Positions 10,401 to 18,399 are shown, counted from the first letter of the stretch. The stretch is 64,000 nucleotides of DNA from Synergistaceae bacterium (GCA_018436595.1 JAHDLC010000002.1:51965-115964); one strand, 5' to 3'. The notes: generated by a model not told the origin, from the sequence alone. Numbers and translations are program-made.

Positions 10401-10559
10401 TTTTCCCAGGCGCCCGGCAATTGACGAAGATACCCAGAGGTACCTCATGTTCGTGTCCAGAAGGGAGAGTTCCTGGCCCAGGGAATCGAGCAGGGGCTGA
10501 ACGGCCAGGATGCCGGAAAGCACTGTGTCCGGCTGCAGGGAACGGTTTTCTTCCATCAT
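7434..10559 (-). CDS. Multi-PAS hybrid sensor histidine kinase with receiver and HPt domains
   Basis: A 1041-residue, apparently soluble hybrid kinase. The start is the first ATG of an ATG-ATG pair at 10559, behind GGAAGGGTGGGA; a longer frame to 10619 lacks a ribosome site. Four PAS-like domains occupy about residues 20-520; the first carries a Cys cluster, PCAGCP. The kinase core follows, with phospho-acceptor His539 in SHEIRTP, then ATPase motifs including GTGLGLSI. A receiver domain has VLVVDDN and the phospho-Asp motif LMDIQMPEMDG. A C-terminal HPt domain has AHTIKG. This ordered phosphorelay (His-Asp-His) resembles BarA or ArcB, but no transmembrane segment is seen and no separate response regulator lies nearby. 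Ligand and target are unknown. Confidence 0.93.
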   Translation of the reverse strand: MMEENRSLQPDTVLSGILAVQPLLDSLGQELSLLDTNMRYLWVSSSIAGRLGKPRENLVGRTCHSLHHSSESPCAGCPVREALVTGETRERVIITNGKVFLSRGIPVKDDSGTVCAVFECERDIILEKEKEKSYLELENRYIELVENAPIGMYRVTFDGKYLSANIHHARILGFPSPAALMDEVNRTSAKIHYAEPEAREGVVAHLLANPNRWLERETVFLRRDGSPIHVHLFHRSVFSPGGEPLYIDGFLEDITERKKLEEKIRSELELRQQIFDAVPVHLYLKDREGKYTFVNRAFTQFRNLRHDDVIGRTASDVLEEPTASAAGKEDEYVLRTGGTLQDRERLIRGSGGEFWYSITKSAIFDEKGNVAGIVGCSFDVTALKEISQSLTESEKRYRSLAEDMPILISTCLPDGTILYANAAYCRWFGREQQEILGTSFLDFLHPGDRMEIEKTLSSITPELPSFSREERVFAPDGSLRWQRWINRGFFDPSGKLQFLQAVGEDITERKTAEETIRAARDEAERASAAKSEFVASISHEIRTPMNGVLGMSELLLETPLDSSQRNLAGMIHESAQHLLVVLNDLLDFSKIESGTFSLSVLPFPVGKTLEDTLAPFLSQAAEKGLFLSLEADPALPAVLLGDPIRIRQILTNLLSNALKFTERGSVILSVRFLGREDGEAKIAFSVTDTGIGIPKEFMGEIFTPFRQGEAFRTRKYGGTGLGLSISRRLVEMMGSVLSVESTPGKGSAFTFILSLKTGESGGESHQPGKNSSVPAFCTEGEGRNPSVLVVDDNRVNRELVRLLLEKRGFLPETASNGREAVELLSQKRFNLVLMDIQMPEMDGYEATAFIRDPGSPVLDHQVPVVALTAHAVKGFADECLKKGMNDYLPKPFSSNELLGVLCKWIPSSVTPVTDSGSSFFSGKEPSKAEDPAFDGVSFFARLLGDRDEGKMLLELFLEAVPEDLEALGDAIQKGDLRACAKIAHTIKGTASNGCAPELSRLAKAIQAEAEKGRTEELQELFSRLRFHFALTEEAMKKELDT

Positions 10560-10766
10560 GGTCCCACCCTTCCGGCGGAGAAGTACTGAAATTCTACCTG
10601 AAAATACATTCTCCTGCACGAATCCAATAGACCCAAATCGTCGGCCAGCGGGGAGCGTCGCCGGTACGGACTTTAGGCGAAAAGGGGAAATCTTTCTATG
10701 GGATCCTGATCCAAAAGAGGGTATAATGACTGATCATACCTGATGAATTATGAGGAGGCGGCAGCG

Positions 10767-11543
10767 ATGGAAAAGAAAAAGAGAATTCGCTTCTTCTCGT
10801 TGATTGCGGTTACGGCTGTTTTCTTTGCCCTTCCCGGAAGGGCGGCTGCGGAAACAGTGGAAAAGAGGTTTGAGGATCTTGTCCTCCGGTACGGCGCACG
10901 GACCGAAGCCAGGGCTGGAGCGGCGGAATACCGTGCCGCTCTCGAGGCGGGGGCCGACAGGGTTTCCCCCTGGGAACTCTGGCGGTCACTTTTCCGTCCC
11001 GGGACGGAGCCCGAGAAAGGAGCGGCGAACGCCCTCTCCCTTCTCTCCCTCCTTGTGAAGGACGGTGACCCTGCCCGGTGGGACTCGGCCGCCGGCTTCC
11101 TCTACCCTTCAGAGACACCGAAACCCCTTGCCGCAGCCGATGCGGTCTACATGGCAGCCCTGTATCTCCTCAGGATGGAGGAGGATATGGCAGGCCACCT
11201 GGCGGCCTCGCTCTTCGAAGGGCTTCTCCAGTCGTCCCGGGCAAAGCACTTCTTTCTCACCACGGGACCGGCGGAATATGGCGTCCTGGTATCCGAAATG
11301 ACCGCCCGGGGACTTCTCCCCTCCTTCGGCAAATGGCCGGAAAGCGCGCAGGCGGGCAGGCTGCCTTTCGCCGCTCCGGTCCGGGGCTGGGTCACCCACG
11401 GCAGGGCTCTTTCGGAGGATATGGTTTTTCTCGACGGGGCCGGCAGGCCTCAGTCGAACGGCACATACGCCTGGGACCGGAAGAGGGGCAGAATTTACAC
11501 AGTAGTGGAGGAAAGGGATCCGTTCTTCATTCCCTGGGACTGA
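10767..11543 (+). CDS. Secreted protein of unknown function
   Basis: I do not recognise this family. ATG at 10767 follows GAGGAGG at 10752-10758, so it is preferred over the ATG at 10743. The 258-residue product begins with a basic MEKKKRIRF segment, a hydrophobic stretch and an AAA-type cleavage region, so it is probably exported. The remainder is rich in Ala, Glu and Arg and predicted helical, with a C-terminal Tyr/Trp-containing segment. The gene is monocistronic. A TATAAT at 10722-10727 is a possible -10 box, though the -35 region is poor, and a strong terminator follows at 11551. No enzymatic motif is visible. Confidence 0.75.
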   Translation: MEKKKRIRFFSLIAVTAVFFALPGRAAAETVEKRFEDLVLRYGARTEARAGAAEYRAALEAGADRVSPWELWRSLFRPGTEPEKGAANALSLLSLLVKDGDPARWDSAAGFLYPSETPKPLAAADAVYMAALYLLRMEEDMAGHLAASLFEGLLQSSRAKHFFLTTGPAEYGVLVSEMTARGLLPSFGKWPESAQAGRLPFAAPVRGWVTHGRALSEDMVFLDGAGRPQSNGTYAWDRKRGRIYTVVEERDPFFIPWD

Positions 11544-11550
11544 AACAGGA

Positions 11551-11578
11551 AAAACCCCGGAACGATCCGGGGTTTTTT
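11551..11578. terminator. Bidirectional rho-independent terminator
   Basis: CCCCGGA at 11555-11561 pairs with TCCGGGG at 11566-11572 around an ACGA loop. T-rich runs follow on the plus strand (TTTTTT from 11573) and on the minus strand (the A run at 11551-11554 and upstream). It lies between convergent genes and can end both. Confidence 0.9.
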
Positions 11579-11626
11579 GTTGAGGAAAATCGAAGAAAAA
11601 ATGTCAGGACTCGCCTGCCGCTTCAG

Positions 11627-12391
11627 CTATTTCGGCAGGAATTTCTCGGGGTTTACAGGCTTTCCCTTGATCAGGACGCTGAAATGGAGGTGATTGCAGG
11701 TTGTCCGCCCGGTTTTTCCCACCTTGGCGACAGGCTGTCCCCGCCGGACCCAGGCTCCCTTTTTCACCAGGTTCGCACAGTTGTGGCTGTACCGGGTGAC
11801 GAACCCGTTGCCGTGGTCTATGGTGACTGTGTTTCCGAAACCGCGGATGACACCGGAAAAAATGACCCTTCCCGACCGGACTGCCAGGATGGGAGTTCCT
11901 GCCCGTGCGGGTATGTCGATGCCGTCATGGAGTCTTCCTCCTCTTGGTCCGAAGGGGGAGGAAACCCGCCCCTCGAGGGGCCTGATAAGGGGTTCGATTC
12001 CGTCTGCAAGGACCGCTTCCGCTTTTTTGGGAGGAGGAGGAGGGGGAAGGGGTTCCTCGATGCGGATCAGAGGAACAAGGGTTTCACCCCGCTGCCGGGC
12101 CCTGTACTCCGCCAGGGTGGGCAGGAGGTCCGAATCCTTCCTCGGAACGAGAAGCTTCTCGCCGGCGAGGACGCTGTCCTCACGGACTGCCAGTTCGTTG
12201 GCCCGTTCGATGGTCCGGGGGGATACGCCATATCTCCCCGCGATGAATGCCACGGATTCACCGCTGCGAACGGAATGTTCCACCCACGGAAGAGAATTGG
12301 CCGAAGCGGCCGGAGAAAAGAAAAGAAATGCAAGAACGGAAAAAAAGCCTGAAAGAACGGACAAGAAAGCGAAACGCCGGGAAAAAGGCAC
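11627..12391 (-). CDS. LysM and M23-family peptidoglycan endopeptidase
   Basis: A 254-residue exported cell-wall hydrolase. An N-terminal hydrophobic signal ends near SPAASAN (about residue 32). A LysM domain (about 38-86, with HSVRSGESVAFIAGRYGVS) should bind peptidoglycan. A proline-rich linker (PPPPPP) leads to the M23 domain at about 138-250. The zinc residues are visible as the H and D of RLHDGID and the HxH of CNHLHFSV. Both canonical motifs are present, so activity is likely, in contrast to EnvC-type inactive relatives. Family knowledge suggests roles in septum splitting or wall turnover. It stands alone and converges on the secreted-protein gene. Confidence 0.92.
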   Translation of the reverse strand: MPFSRRFAFLSVLSGFFSVLAFLFFSPAASANSLPWVEHSVRSGESVAFIAGRYGVSPRTIERANELAVREDSVLAGEKLLVPRKDSDLLPTLAEYRARQRGETLVPLIRIEEPLPPPPPPKKAEAVLADGIEPLIRPLEGRVSSPFGPRGGRLHDGIDIPARAGTPILAVRSGRVIFSGVIRGFGNTVTIDHGNGFVTRYSHNCANLVKKGAWVRRGQPVAKVGKTGRTTCNHLHFSVLIKGKPVNPEKFLPK

Positions 12392-12628
12392 AGAATCGCC
12401 CCCTTCATAAGGATGCTTTACCGGTGGTCAGGTTATCGTATCGGAGTGGGGAGGGGTTCTTCTCAGTAAAAATACTGATTTTTATTTTTCTCCTTTTCGA
12501 AGAAAAAAAGGGCAAAAAACTGTGAAAATGTGAAATCCCAAGTGATGGGGGAGAAAAAATGCTACAATAATGCTACGAAATTAATAAATCGTGGCATTTT
12601 GCCCCGAAGGAATTCAAGGAGACCAAGA

Positions 12629-13186
12629 ATGGATATGAACGATTTTCCCTTTCCTGAAGAACTGAAATCCCTGGTGGATTTTCACGGGCATTTCTGTCCC
12701 GGCGTGCTCATAGGATGGAGAGCGTCGAAGCTTGCACTGAAGCTTCTCGGCATGTCCCGCGACAGGGACGAGGAGATGGTGGCGGTGGCCGAAAACGATG
12801 CCTGCGGCGTGGATGCGGTGCAGTTCATCCTCGGGTGCACCTTCGGCAAGGGAAACCTCCATTTCCGGGATTACGGCAAGCAGGCCTTCACCGTGTTCAG
12901 ACGGTCCGACGGCAGGGGGGTCCGGCTTGTCCTCAACGCCCCCGAACGGGAGCTCACGAGGGAGGAGTCTGCGGGGCGCCTTCTGGAGGAACCCGACGAG
13001 GTTCTGTTCACCGTGGGGGAGCCGAAGGAACCCATGCCTGAAAGGGCCGTGATCAGAAAGTCCGGCGTCTGCGCCCTCTGCGGCGAAAGAGTCATGGAGA
13101 CTCGGCTCATGCCGCTTCCGGACGGCCGGAGAGTGTGCATTCCCTGTTCCGGGGGTACTCCGGAGGGAGGCGGGAACAATGAGTGA
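12629..13186 (+). CDS. FmdE-family protein with C-terminal zinc ribbon
   Basis: The 185-residue protein matches the FmdE family (named for formylmethanofuran dehydrogenase subunit E but widespread outside methanogens). It has FHGHFCPG at 18-25, ENDACGVDAVQ at 55-65 and GCTFGKGN at 69-76, where His and Cys residues probably bind metal. A C-terminal zinc ribbon uses Cys148, Cys151, Cys170 and Cys173. Metabolic role in non-methanogens is unsettled; molybdopterin-enzyme assembly is often proposed. ATG at 12629 follows AAGGAGA; an upstream in-frame ATG at 12530 lacks such a site. It overlaps tspO by 8 bases, so the pair is translationally coupled. An imperfect inverted repeat, TGCTACGA...TCGTGGCA, lies upstream at about 12570-12597. 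Confidence 0.88.
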   Translation: MDMNDFPFPEELKSLVDFHGHFCPGVLIGWRASKLALKLLGMSRDRDEEMVAVAENDACGVDAVQFILGCTFGKGNLHFRDYGKQAFTVFRRSDGRGVRLVLNAPERELTREESAGRLLEEPDEVLFTVGEPKEPMPERAVIRKSGVCALCGERVMETRLMPLPDGRRVCIPCSGGTPEGGGNNE

Positions 13187-13685
13187 ACAACGACGGCTGA
13201 ACCGTTTGAAGGACTCTGCCGGCCTCGCGGGCTGGATTGCCCTCTGTTTTGCCGCCGCGGCCGTTGGTGGGGCGGCGACGGCAGGGGCCCCCGGTTTTTT
13301 CGGGGAGCTGTCCAGGCCCTCATGGGCCCCTCCTGCATGGATTTTCGGCCCCGTATGGACGGTCCTGTACCTGATGATGGGGCTCTCCGCATGGACGGCC
13401 TGGCGGGAGAGGGGGTTCCGCGAAGCTCCCGCCGCTTTCGGCCTCTTTTTTCTCCAGCTCGGCGCAAACGCTCTCTGGAGCTGGATTTTCTTTTTCTGGC
13501 GGCAGGGAGCCCTTGCCTTTGGGGAGATTCTTCTGCTCTGGATTCTCCTTGCGGCAACCATGCAGCAATTTCGCAGAATACGCCCGGCGGCAGCGCTGCT
13601 GCTGGTCCCCTATCTGGCCTGGACCACCTTCGCCGCCGTCCTGGCTTTTTCCATATGGAGGCTGAACCCGGCGGTCCTCGGGTAA
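13179..13685 (+). CDS. tspO: TspO/MBR family membrane protein
   Basis: A 168-residue membrane protein with five hydrophobic segments and the TspO hallmarks PSWAPPAWIFGPVWTVLY (about residues 47-64), LGANALWSWIFF (about 93-104) and LAWTTFAAVLAFSIWRLN near the C-terminus. TspO proteins bind porphyrins and other tetrapyrroles and have been linked to tetrapyrrole breakdown and stress responses. It is translated in overlap with the FmdE-family gene, an association suggesting a shared metal or cofactor theme, though that is inference. Family assignment is firm; its substrate here is unknown. Confidence 0.92.
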   Translation: MSEQRRLNRLKDSAGLAGWIALCFAAAAVGGAATAGAPGFFGELSRPSWAPPAWIFGPVWTVLYLMMGLSAWTAWRERGFREAPAAFGLFFLQLGANALWSWIFFFWRQGALAFGEILLLWILLAATMQQFRRIRPAAALLLVPYLAWTTFAAVLAFSIWRLNPAVLG

Positions 13686-13695
13686 GCCTCTCCTG

Positions 13696-14631
13696 TTACC
13701 GGAGCCGGGCGGAGGGAGTTCCTCCGTCGGGCACAAGCAGGGTTATCTTTCCTTCCGCCAGGGAACCCCGAAAGACGGCAAAACCCGATCCCTCTCCGCT
13801 GTTTTCCTTCTCCGTGTACCCGTAGAACAGGAAATTTTCCCCTCCGGGCAGCCATGCAGGTCCGATGGCGCATATCCGGTCGTCGGTGAGACGGCGGGTC
13901 GTTCCGTCGGCCGGGATGTGGAGGAAAAGGGCGGAGATGAGCCCGTCGCCGCTTTTCAGCCAGTCGGATGTATCCTTCACTTCGCCGTCGAAGAGCCAGC
14001 GGGTTCCGTCGGGGGAAACGGAGAATCGGACGGCGCTGGTGGGCATGGCTTCGCCGAGAATCTCGGAAAACCTTCGGAGAGCCGCCGTTCGTCCCGTCTC
14101 CACGGAGACCCGGAAGAAGTTTTCCAGGTCGTGACAGTAGACCGAGGAACTGTCGGCGGACCAGAAGGGAGAGTAGACCCCCTTCAGCTCGGGAGCGAGC
14201 ACCCGGAAGGTTCCGTCGGTGAGGGTGAGGAGACCCAGTACCCAGTCTGACTGGTCCGGGTCCCAGTGGTTGAAGACGATCATGGTTCCGTCGGGGGACC
14301 ACCTCGGGCCGTAGCTGTTTTCCCCGGGGATGACGGACTTGTAGTTTCTCGATTTTGTAGTGGCGATGGTGTACAGGCCGATCTGTCTCCCGCTCCCGTC
14401 TTTTCCCGTCGAGACGGTGAAGGCCACTTCCGTTCCGTCGGGGGAGATTTCGGGGTCGTATCCTTTCCGGAGAAGAGCCGGGCTGTTTCCTTCCGTGTCG
14501 GTGAGGAAAAGCCCGTCACCCCTTGAAAACACAATGGGAACGGGACCGGTTCCATCCGGCGAGCCGGAGGACGGCACGGGCAGAACCAGAATGCAGGCGA
14601 GCGCAACGGCAAAAAGCGTTTTTCCGTTCAT
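13696..14631 (-). CDS. Exported TolB-like beta-propeller protein
   Basis: A 311-residue protein starting at ATG 14631 behind GGAGG; an in-frame extension to 14694 adds an implausible N-terminus. A signal peptide (MNGKTLFAVALACILVL, then a cleavage region near residue 23) is followed by repeated WD40/PD40-like units with S-P-D-G signatures: EISPDGTEVAF, RWSPDGTMIVF, FWSADSSSVYC and SVSPDGTRWLF. TolB-type propellers scaffold protein contacts in the periplasm. It converges on tspO, with 10 bases between the stops. No Tol-Pal genes adjoin it, so it need not be TolB itself. The partner is unknown. Confidence 0.8.
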   Translation of the reverse strand: MNGKTLFAVALACILVLPVPSSGSPDGTGPVPIVFSRGDGLFLTDTEGNSPALLRKGYDPEISPDGTEVAFTVSTGKDGSGRQIGLYTIATTKSRNYKSVIPGENSYGPRWSPDGTMIVFNHWDPDQSDWVLGLLTLTDGTFRVLAPELKGVYSPFWSADSSSVYCHDLENFFRVSVETGRTAALRRFSEILGEAMPTSAVRFSVSPDGTRWLFDGEVKDTSDWLKSGDGLISALFLHIPADGTTRRLTDDRICAIGPAWLPGGENFLFYGYTEKENSGEGSGFAVFRGSLAEGKITLLVPDGGTPSARLR

Positions 14632-14744
14632 GGACAGACCTCCTCCCAGGGTTCTTTCCGGAATCCTGTCATTCCATGATACAGGAAAGATCACTTTTTG
14701 AAAAAGCCCGTCGGGAAACCCAAATCCGCAGTTTTTTCATGCAG

Positions 14745-14925
14745 AGGGAGTGTCGCCGGGCATAAGGTGAATTCGCCCCCCAGGGGCGAAGAGACAATCC
14801 CCTGGGGGACAGCGCCCGGGCCGAGAAACCGACATGGATGTCGGTTTCAGGGGCAGTTGTCAAGGACGACAATCTGCACCGACGGCCCAAGCGAGCACCG
14901 GTGACGCTCCCCGCTGCATGCGGAT
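14745..14925. ncRNA. Candidate structured RNA of unknown class
   Basis: This lies in the 339-base gap between the propeller gene and the HD-GYP gene. CCGGGC at 14756-14761 pairs with GCCCGG at 14814-14819, enclosing CCCCCAGGGG (14777-14786) paired with CCCCTGGGGG (14799-14808). Then GAAACCGACAT (14825-14835) pairs perfectly with ATGTCGGTTTC (14838-14848). GCAGTTGTC (14853-14861) pairs with GACAATCTGC (14868-14877), with one bulge. The strand is undecided. On the minus strand it would be the leader of the propeller gene; on the plus strand it would stand alone. I found no match by eye to tmRNA, SRP RNA, RNase P RNA or common riboswitch cores. Confidence 0.5.
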
Positions 14926-14954
14926 TTAGGGGAAATGTGGACAGTGTGATCAGG

Positions 14955-14963
14955 TTATCCACA
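14955..14963 (+). other. Isolated DnaA box
   Basis: A perfect TTATCCACA 9-mer lies just downstream of the HD-GYP stop. It is single and about 12 kb from the origin cluster. It may titrate DnaA or be chance. Confidence 0.4.
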
Positions 14964-14970
14964 AAAACCT

Positions 14971-17190
14971 TCAGGGACAGCCGGGAAAAACCTCCCGCTC
15001 CTTCGGAGACAGCTCCCTGTCCTTCATGGTTTCGAAAATCTCCCGGAAGGTTTTCCGGTGACGGGCGAAGGCCTGGAGGACTTCCGGAGAGAAATGGCCG
15101 GGTTCCACCCTGCCGTCGCCCCTGGTGATGATCTCCACCGCCTGTTCGTGGGAGAAGGGGGGTTTGTAAGCCCTGCACGAACGGAGGGCGTCGTACACGT
15201 CCGCAAGGGCGGTAACCTGTCCTTCCCATGGAATCTGCCTGCCTTTCAGTCCCCTGGGGTAGCCGCTTCCGTCCCATTTTTCATGGTGGGTAAGACAGAT
15301 CCTTCTGGCCATGGCAAGCCACGCCGCGTCGCCGAGAATATCAGCGCCCCAGGCCGGATGACCGGTGATGACCCTGAACTCCTCGGCGGTAAGTTCTCCG
15401 GGTTTCGACAGGATCTCCCGTGGGACCTTGAGCTTGCCGATATCGTGCAGCCTCGCGAAGAGGGCGATTTTCTCCTGTTCCGCCTGGCTCCTGCCCAGTT
15501 CTCCTGCGAGGACGCGGCAATATTCCCCGATGCGGGCGATGTGGCTCTCCGTCTCGTCGTGGTAGATCCCCGTGACGAACTGGAGTTTTTCCGCAAGGTA
15601 GGAATAGGACGCCTCCACCTCCCGGCGCATCTTCTCGCCGTGGACGAGTGCCCCGAGGTACGATGCCACCGGAACGAGGGTTTCGATGAGGAAGGGGTCC
15701 TTCCTGGAGACCCGGTCGAAGGCGATCTCCAGGACGCCCTCCTCCTCGCCGCTCTGGAAGAGGGGAACGAGGATCTCGCTCTTCACCGATGGGTGGACGG
15801 GCCGGGCCGAAGGGTACCGGGAAATGTCCTCCACCCACAGGGGCGCGCCGGTCAGAACGCTTTCGGTGGCGGCGATGCCGTTCTTCGGAATGGTGAAAGG
15901 GGCGAGCTCTCCGTTGTAGCCGCTCGACGCGGTAAGCCTGTAGTGGTCTCCTTCCACCGCCGACAGCAGCACGCCGAAGGCCCCCACGTCCCTCCGTATG
16001 GTGTGGAGGGTGGAGGAGATGGCCTGGTGGGAATCCTCGCTCCTGGCGAAGGTGTGGGAGAACTCCAGGGTCCTCTCCCAGAGGGCCTCCCGCATGACGA
16101 GGCGGTTGTTCACGGTTTCGAGCTCCTGGTTCATGGCCTCCGTCTCCTCGTTGAAGGCGGTGAGCTCCTCCTGCTGCTGGGAGATGATCTGGAAAAGGTT
16201 CCTCAGGTTGCCGGTGAAGGCGTTCATCTCCAGAACGAAGGTCTCTTTCAGGCAGGCGAAGCGCCTCGAAAGGGAATACATGGCCTCGGCGGCCTTGATA
16301 TGGTCCCCTCCCTCGATATCCTCGAGCCTGACGCTCATATCCTCGGCCAGGGACGTGATGCTCCTGATGCCGCTGTAAATCCCCCGCCTCCAGACGAACC
16401 AGATGAGGAAAAGGGCCAGCAGTGCTGCCACCGTGGCCGAGCCGGAAACGGCGGCACCGTACATGGCGCTGCGCACAAGGCTCGACAGGGGGTAGACGAG
16501 GCTCAGCCGGAGCCCGTACAGAAAGGGTTCCTGCCGGAGAACCACCCGCTCGCCGTAGTGGGATCGAAGGAGGGACCAGGCTCCCTCGGCGCTTGCCTTC
16601 CTGGCCACGAGACCCCGGGCCCGGATGTGGGACGCCAGGCCGGATGTGTTTTCTTCGGAGCCCGTCCAGACCACCGATCCCGTGGAGGTGGAGAGGATCG
16701 GCAGGATGTCCGGCGTCCCGGCCACGTTCAGCTCGTTGAGATCCAGGTCCATGGCGGCGAACACTCTTTTTCCGTCCACTGTCATGATGCCGGTGAGAAG
16801 GTTCCGGCCGAACTGGTCGAGGAGATCGTTCATCTTCCAGCCGGGAGCGAGGATTTCGGGGGGGAGGACCATTCCTTCCGGCAGCCATCCCTTCAGGACG
16901 GAAACAATGGTGCTGTCTTCGATAACGGCGGCCAGGAGCACGCCGTTGACCCTGTCGGGGGATGACCAGCCCCGGACGAGTCCCCGGACAGAGGCTTCAC
17001 CCCGGCGGACCTGCTGCTTCAGGAAGTGGGAGCCCACCCTGGTGAAGGTTTCCCCCCGGTCGGTGAATTCCTGCAGCTGGGACCTGATCCGGAAGTAGGC
17101 GGTGAGCCCTCCCTCGAGGAGGATAACGGCCAGGAAGAACAGGAGGATAACCGAGAAAAAGCCGCCGAGGGAAATAATCCTCCGCTTCAT
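14971..17190 (-). CDS. Membrane sensor protein with GAF and HD-GYP domains (c-di-GMP phosphodiesterase)
   Basis: HD-GYP proteins hydrolyse c-di-GMP. The 739-residue protein has an N-terminal membrane helix (about 7-30), an extracytoplasmic region of about 200 residues, a second membrane helix (about 235-257), a HAMP-like/coiled-coil linker with EEELTAF, a GAF-like domain (about 365-510) and a C-terminal HD-GYP domain. Key residues are visible: the HD of ARLHDIGKLKVP, THHEKWDGSGYPRGL and ADVYDALRS. The motif reads HEKWDGSGYP, the active form. Its start overlaps the stop of the solute-binding-protein gene by 4 bases (ATGA), so the two are coupled. The binding protein probably supplies the ligand input to the periplasmic domain (inference). 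Confidence 0.92.
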   Translation of the reverse strand: MKRRIISLGGFFSVILLFFLAVILLEGGLTAYFRIRSQLQEFTDRGETFTRVGSHFLKQQVRRGEASVRGLVRGWSSPDRVNGVLLAAVIEDSTIVSVLKGWLPEGMVLPPEILAPGWKMNDLLDQFGRNLLTGIMTVDGKRVFAAMDLDLNELNVAGTPDILPILSTSTGSVVWTGSEENTSGLASHIRARGLVARKASAEGAWSLLRSHYGERVVLRQEPFLYGLRLSLVYPLSSLVRSAMYGAAVSGSATVAALLALFLIWFVWRRGIYSGIRSITSLAEDMSVRLEDIEGGDHIKAAEAMYSLSRRFACLKETFVLEMNAFTGNLRNLFQIISQQQEELTAFNEETEAMNQELETVNNRLVMREALWERTLEFSHTFARSEDSHQAISSTLHTIRRDVGAFGVLLSAVEGDHYRLTASSGYNGELAPFTIPKNGIAATESVLTGAPLWVEDISRYPSARPVHPSVKSEILVPLFQSGEEEGVLEIAFDRVSRKDPFLIETLVPVASYLGALVHGEKMRREVEASYSYLAEKLQFVTGIYHDETESHIARIGEYCRVLAGELGRSQAEQEKIALFARLHDIGKLKVPREILSKPGELTAEEFRVITGHPAWGADILGDAAWLAMARRICLTHHEKWDGSGYPRGLKGRQIPWEGQVTALADVYDALRSCRAYKPPFSHEQAVEIITRGDGRVEPGHFSPEVLQAFARHRKTFREIFETMKDRELSPKEREVFPGCP

Positions 17191-18317
17191 GGGGCAGCCT
17201 CGTCCGGAGCGCCTGAGGCCGGCAGGGAGGCGGACGGCCGGGTAATGGGAATCCAGCCCTCTTTTGTCAGGGAGTAGGTTCCCTGGGGCAGGGACAGGTC
17301 ACCCCCGGCATCGAGGGCTGCCGGACCGGCTGACGATTCGATACGCTCCAGTCCGGAGAAGGCCCGGGCCACGGCCCCGGGATCCGTCGTTCCTGCCCGG
17401 TCCAGGGCGGCGCCGAGCATGGCTACGGTATCGTACCCGATGGAGAGTGTGATGGGCGGGATGTGCTCTCCATAGGTTTCAGCCACGAAACGGGGGAAAC
17501 CGCTTCCCCCGGGAAACCAGTCCCGGAGAAGGGCGGCGGCGGTGACCATTCCTTCTCCGGTATCCCCCGTGAGGAGGGGGGTCCGGTGGGATACGGCCCT
17601 GTTGGAAGCATACACGGCGATGCCGGGTTTTCTCAGGCGGAGTTCCCTCAGCGCTATGGCGGCAAGCCAGTCGGGCAGGACGAGGAGCATGGCGTCCATG
17701 CCGGCGGCTATCCGTTCGAAATCGTCGATCTGCTTGTTCAGGTCGCCGCTGAACACCATGGTTCTCCGGGGAGGAGCCCCGGCCCCCGCTTCGAAGTCGC
17801 GGATGAATTCCTGCACGTAGCCGCTCTCGAAACCGCTCACGATGGCGGAATAGGCTGTCATTCCCCGCCGCTTCGCCTCGGCGCCGAGGGTACGGCCGCC
17901 GCTCTCCGGCCTGGGCCGGAAGACAAGATCGTCCCCCTTGGCGAGGAACGATCCGGGTGCAAGGGAGATGACGGGAATCCCGAAGCGGTTCGACGCCTGA
18001 GAGAGAAGGGAAGGGAACGGAACGGAAATTCCCCCCACCACGGCGGAAACATTCTTTTTGGCCGCTGCTTTGAGGGCGGAAGAGGGATCAGTCTCCGAAA
18101 GGAGGACGGGCCGGAATTTCCAGGAAGAGGAGAAGGCATTAAAGTGCTCCATGGCCAGTACAACGGACTGGAGAGCCTGCCGGGAAACCACCGCGCCGGT
18201 AGTGTCCCTCCCGTCGAAGAGAAGGGCCACGGAAACAATTTCGGGCGACCTGCGCCAGAAAAAAAGTGAAATTATACACAAAAAAGCAGCGGAAAAAAGA
18301 ATCCAGCGCTTCGTCAC
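17187..18317 (-). CDS. Periplasmic ligand-binding protein, branched-chain amino-acid type
   Basis: A 376-residue receptor-type binding protein of the LivJ fold: an N-terminal membrane or signal segment (WILFSAAFLCIISLFFW), then IVSVALLFDGRD, AVVGGISVPFPSLLSQASNRFGIPVIS-like lobe 1 sequence and a second lobe with SIGYDTVAMLGAALDRAG. It lacks an obvious lipobox Cys. Such proteins usually serve ABC importers, but no permease or ATPase adjoins it. Instead it is translationally coupled to an HD-GYP sensor gene, so it probably acts as a sensor subunit rather than in transport. The start is GTG at 18317 after GGGAGGCGGGG. The ligand is probably an amino acid or related solute, by family only. Confidence 0.85.
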   Translation of the reverse strand: MTKRWILFSAAFLCIISLFFWRRSPEIVSVALLFDGRDTTGAVVSRQALQSVVLAMEHFNAFSSSWKFRPVLLSETDPSSALKAAAKKNVSAVVGGISVPFPSLLSQASNRFGIPVISLAPGSFLAKGDDLVFRPRPESGGRTLGAEAKRRGMTAYSAIVSGFESGYVQEFIRDFEAGAGAPPRRTMVFSGDLNKQIDDFERIAAGMDAMLLVLPDWLAAIALRELRLRKPGIAVYASNRAVSHRTPLLTGDTGEGMVTAAALLRDWFPGGSGFPRFVAETYGEHIPPITLSIGYDTVAMLGAALDRAGTTDPGAVARAFSGLERIESSAGPAALDAGGDLSLPQGTYSLTKEGWIPITRPSASLPASGAPDEAAP

Positions 18318-18399
18318 TGCCCCGCCTCCCGGGTGGATGGTGCCCCTCTCCAGGAAAAAAGTACAGGATCCATCGGGAGGGACCGCTACAGACCACGGT

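Noticed and set aside
8053..10424. Long plus-strand frames (412 and 493 codons) antisense to the hybrid kinase gene
   Set aside because: The kinase has intact PAS, kinase, receiver and HPt motifs on the minus strand; the antisense products are low-complexity shadows.
14955..14963. Second replication origin at the isolated DnaA box
   Set aside because: A single box without a cluster, AT-rich region or dnaA context.
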